A stretch of DNA of 62,389 nucleotides, from the NCBI GenBank assembly GCA_903855945.1, contig CAIOAK010000091.1, forward strand, positions 1 to 62,389. The letters run 5' to 3'. The notes beneath the pieces are model-generated. The model was not told where the DNA came from, made no database searches, and saw only the letters and a list, made by a program, of their open reading frames with translations. This document shows, piece after piece, positions 60,928 through 62,389 of this stretch. The stretch is from an uncultured Anaeromyxobacter sp. Lineage in GTDB: Bacteria; Myxococcota; Myxococcia; Myxococcales; Anaeromyxobacteraceae. A program made the position numbers and the translations under genes. Positions within the stretch are counted from its first letter, which is position 1; every line of letters begins with the position of its first letter.

Positions 60928-62016
60928 CTACTTCGCCTCGATCCAGCCGTCCTTCGTGAGCAGTTCGGCCGTCAGGACGGCGCCGCCCGCGGCGCCGCGG
61001 ACGGTGTTGTGCGAGAGCGCCACGAAGCGCCAGTCGAAGAGCGTGTCGGGGCGGAGCCGGCCGATGGTCACGCCCATGCCGCCGCCCGCGTCCCGGTCGA
61101 GCCGGGTCTGGGGGCGGTTCTCCTCCTCGAAGTAGGTGAGGAAGGGCTTCGGCGCGCTGGGGAGCCCGAGGACCTGGGGCCTGCCCTCGAAGCCGCGCCA
61201 GAGGGAGATGATCTCCTCCTTCGAGGCCTTCTTCTCGAGCTGCAGGAAGACCGCGGCCATGTGGCCGTCGGAGGCCGGGACGCGGATGCACTGGGCCGAG
61301 ATGACCGGGTCGGTGGCCGCGACGATCTTCCCGTCCTGGATCGAGCCCCAGATCTTCATGGGCTCCTTCTCCGACTTCTCCTCCTCCCCCTTGATGAAGG
61401 GGATGAGGTTGTCGACCATCTCCGGCCAGGACTCGAAGGTCTTCCCCGCGCCGCTGATCGCCTGGTAGGTGCAGACCGCGACCCGCTTCGGGCCGAACTT
61501 CATGAGCGGGTGGATGGCCGGGACGTAGCTCTGGAGCGAGCAGTTGGGCTTCACGGCGATGAAGCCGCGCCGCGTGCCGAGCCGCTTGCGCTGCGCCTCG
61601 ATCACCGTGGCGTGCTCGGGGTTGATCTCCGGGACCATCATGGGGACGTCGGGCGTGGCCCGGTGGGCCGAGTTGTTGGAGACCACCGGCGTCTCGGCGC
61701 GCGCGTAGTCCTCCTCCAGCTTCGCCGTCTCCTCCTTGCTCATGTCCACGGCGCAGAAGACGAAGTCGACCTGGTCGGCGATGCGGGCGGCGTCGGAGGC
61801 GTTCTGGACGGTGAGGGCCGCGGCCTTCGCCGGCGGCGGGGCCTGGAGCGCCCAGCGACCCTTCACGGCATCGGCGTACTTCTGCCCCGCCGAGTTGGCG
61901 CTGGCGGCGACGAGGGTGACGTCGTACCAGGGGTGGTTCTCGAGGAGCGTCAGGAAGCGCTGACCGACCATGCCGGTGGCGCCGAGGACGCCGACGCGGA
62001 ACTTCTTCGTGCTCAT
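60928..62016 (-). CDS. asd: Aspartate-semialdehyde dehydrogenase
   Basis: This 362-residue NADP-dependent enzyme makes aspartate semialdehyde for lysine, threonine, methionine and cell-wall diaminopimelate. The cofactor loop is GVLGATGMVGQRF, the catalytic cysteine is C159 in VKPNCSLQSY, and a conserved histidine lies in PASDGHMAAV. The sequence resembles the archaeal/fungal-type ASADH more than the usual E. coli type. ATG 62016 is preceded by a purine-rich AGAGAAAA site. Confidence 0.92.
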   Translation of the reverse strand: MSTKKFRVGVLGATGMVGQRFLTLLENHPWYDVTLVAASANSAGQKYADAVKGRWALQAPPPAKAAALTVQNASDAARIADQVDFVFCAVDMSKEETAKLEEDYARAETPVVSNNSAHRATPDVPMMVPEINPEHATVIEAQRKRLGTRRGFIAVKPNCSLQSYVPAIHPLMKFGPKRVAVCTYQAISGAGKTFESWPEMVDNLIPFIKGEEEKSEKEPMKIWGSIQDGKIVAATDPVISAQCIRVPASDGHMAAVFLQLEKKASKEEIISLWRGFEGRPQVLGLPSAPKPFLTYFEEENRPQTRLDRDAGGGMGVTIGRLRPDTLFDWRFVALSHNTVRGAAGGAVLTAELLTKDGWIEAK

Positions 62017-62065
62017 TTTCTCTCCGGAATTGGGCTGTCCGGCCCTTGCGGCCGGGCCCAGAGAA

Positions 62066-62389
62066 TTACCACAAGCCGGCGGGCCGGGGTGGAGCCCGCG
62101 GCGCTGGGGGGCGCCGGCTGCGCGGGGGGGGTGGGCAAGGCTGGATGGCGCCGGGGCACACCGAGGTTCGAGTGGTCCCGGTTCCCGGCGCCCGCGCAGA
62201 TGCGCCCCGCGCCGGGGCCACCCCGGCCCGCCTGGCGGATGGGTGGCCGGTGCCGTAGGTCGCGGGGGGTTCTCGGACTGTCGTCGTGAACTTGTCCATC
62301 AGTTCGTCGCCGTAAACCTGGCGCGCGGATTCGAGATTGTGGGGTTTGCAGAGGATCCTGCAGTTGGCGACCGTGGAGGGGCCGCCCCG
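62066..62389 (-). CDS. HNH endonuclease, C-terminal fragment
   Basis: The window edge cuts this gene; the visible part is 107 codons. The first residues GGPSTVANCRILCKPHNLESARQ (shown here as GGPSTVANCRIL then CKPHNLESARQ), followed by VYGDELMDKFT, match the C-terminal end of HNH endonucleases common in Anaeromyxobacter and Myxococcus genomes, including the CxxH of the treble-clef fold. A low-complexity Arg/Pro/Gly tail follows. Family members are often repeated in these genomes, which may explain the break in sequence here. Confidence 0.7.
   Translation of the reverse strand, partial: RGGPSTVANCRILCKPHNLESARQVYGDELMDKFTTTVREPPATYGTGHPSARRAGVAPARGASARAPGTGTTRTSVCPGAIQPCPPPPRSRRPPAPRAPPRPAGLW

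Overview
The window is a 62.4 kb stretch of high-G+C DNA (roughly 70%, with strong G/C bias at third codon positions). The gene content points to the Myxococcota, most likely an Anaeromyxobacter-like bacterium. The clues are multiheme c-type cytochrome lipoproteins (one OmcA/MtrC-like decaheme), selenocysteine genes, a split set of nuo genes, lipoproteins with Ig-like repeats, an HNH endonuclease of the kind repeated in these genomes, and many GTG starts. The assignment is inferred from gene content, not from a marker phylogeny. The left edge lies in an IS transposase and the right edge in an HNH endonuclease, so the window may be a whole assembled contig broken at repeats.

Left part (1-16 kb): transposase tail, M3 peptidase, two ABC-2 permeases, two tandem TMTC-like membrane/TPR proteins, RNase Z, an Rsm22-like methyltransferase, a large lipoprotein metalloprotease with three Ig-like repeats, a methyltransferase, the ABC ATPase that probably serves the permeases 10 kb away, and a lipocalin with a small membrane-anchored partner.

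Electron-transfer part (15.5-29 kb): a CxxCH-rich lipoprotein cytochrome divergent from fadI-fadJ (beta-oxidation), then a nonaheme and a decaheme lipoprotein. Both of these carry a collagen-like Gly-X-Y stalk after the lipidated cysteine and have hairpins and a candidate sigma-54 promoter around them. A histidine kinase/response regulator pair follows. Together they suggest surface electron transfer, possibly fed by fatty-acid oxidation.

Middle (29-47 kb): two tandem GT4 glycosyltransferases, selA, nuoL-nuoM-nuoN, selB (selA and selB flank the nuo genes; no selC seen), a phosphoribosyltransferase with a doubtful start, Hsp33 behind two paralogous lipoproteins, and a four-gene envelope cluster (FAD oxidoreductase, GT2, acyltransferase, epimerase).

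Right part (47-62 kb): a zinc-ribbon/GYF/TPR protein, a TolC-type protein, an FHA protein with a degenerate GGDEF domain, an EEP nuclease, small lipoproteins, an outer-membrane barrel, Tpx, DUF1622 and AlgH-type proteins. Then comes a 1002-residue fusion of both NfnAB-type transhydrogenase subunits with a rubrerythrin-like C-terminus, followed by a HAD phosphatase, a Bax-inhibitor-1 protein and asd.

Two signals stand out. One is the Nfn-rubrerythrin fusion. The other is a dispersed palindrome, TTCACT-N3-AGTGAA, present as one perfect and seven near-perfect copies. Most copies lie inside genes, where they appear as AT-rich codon patches absent from the paralogous gene or repeat unit.
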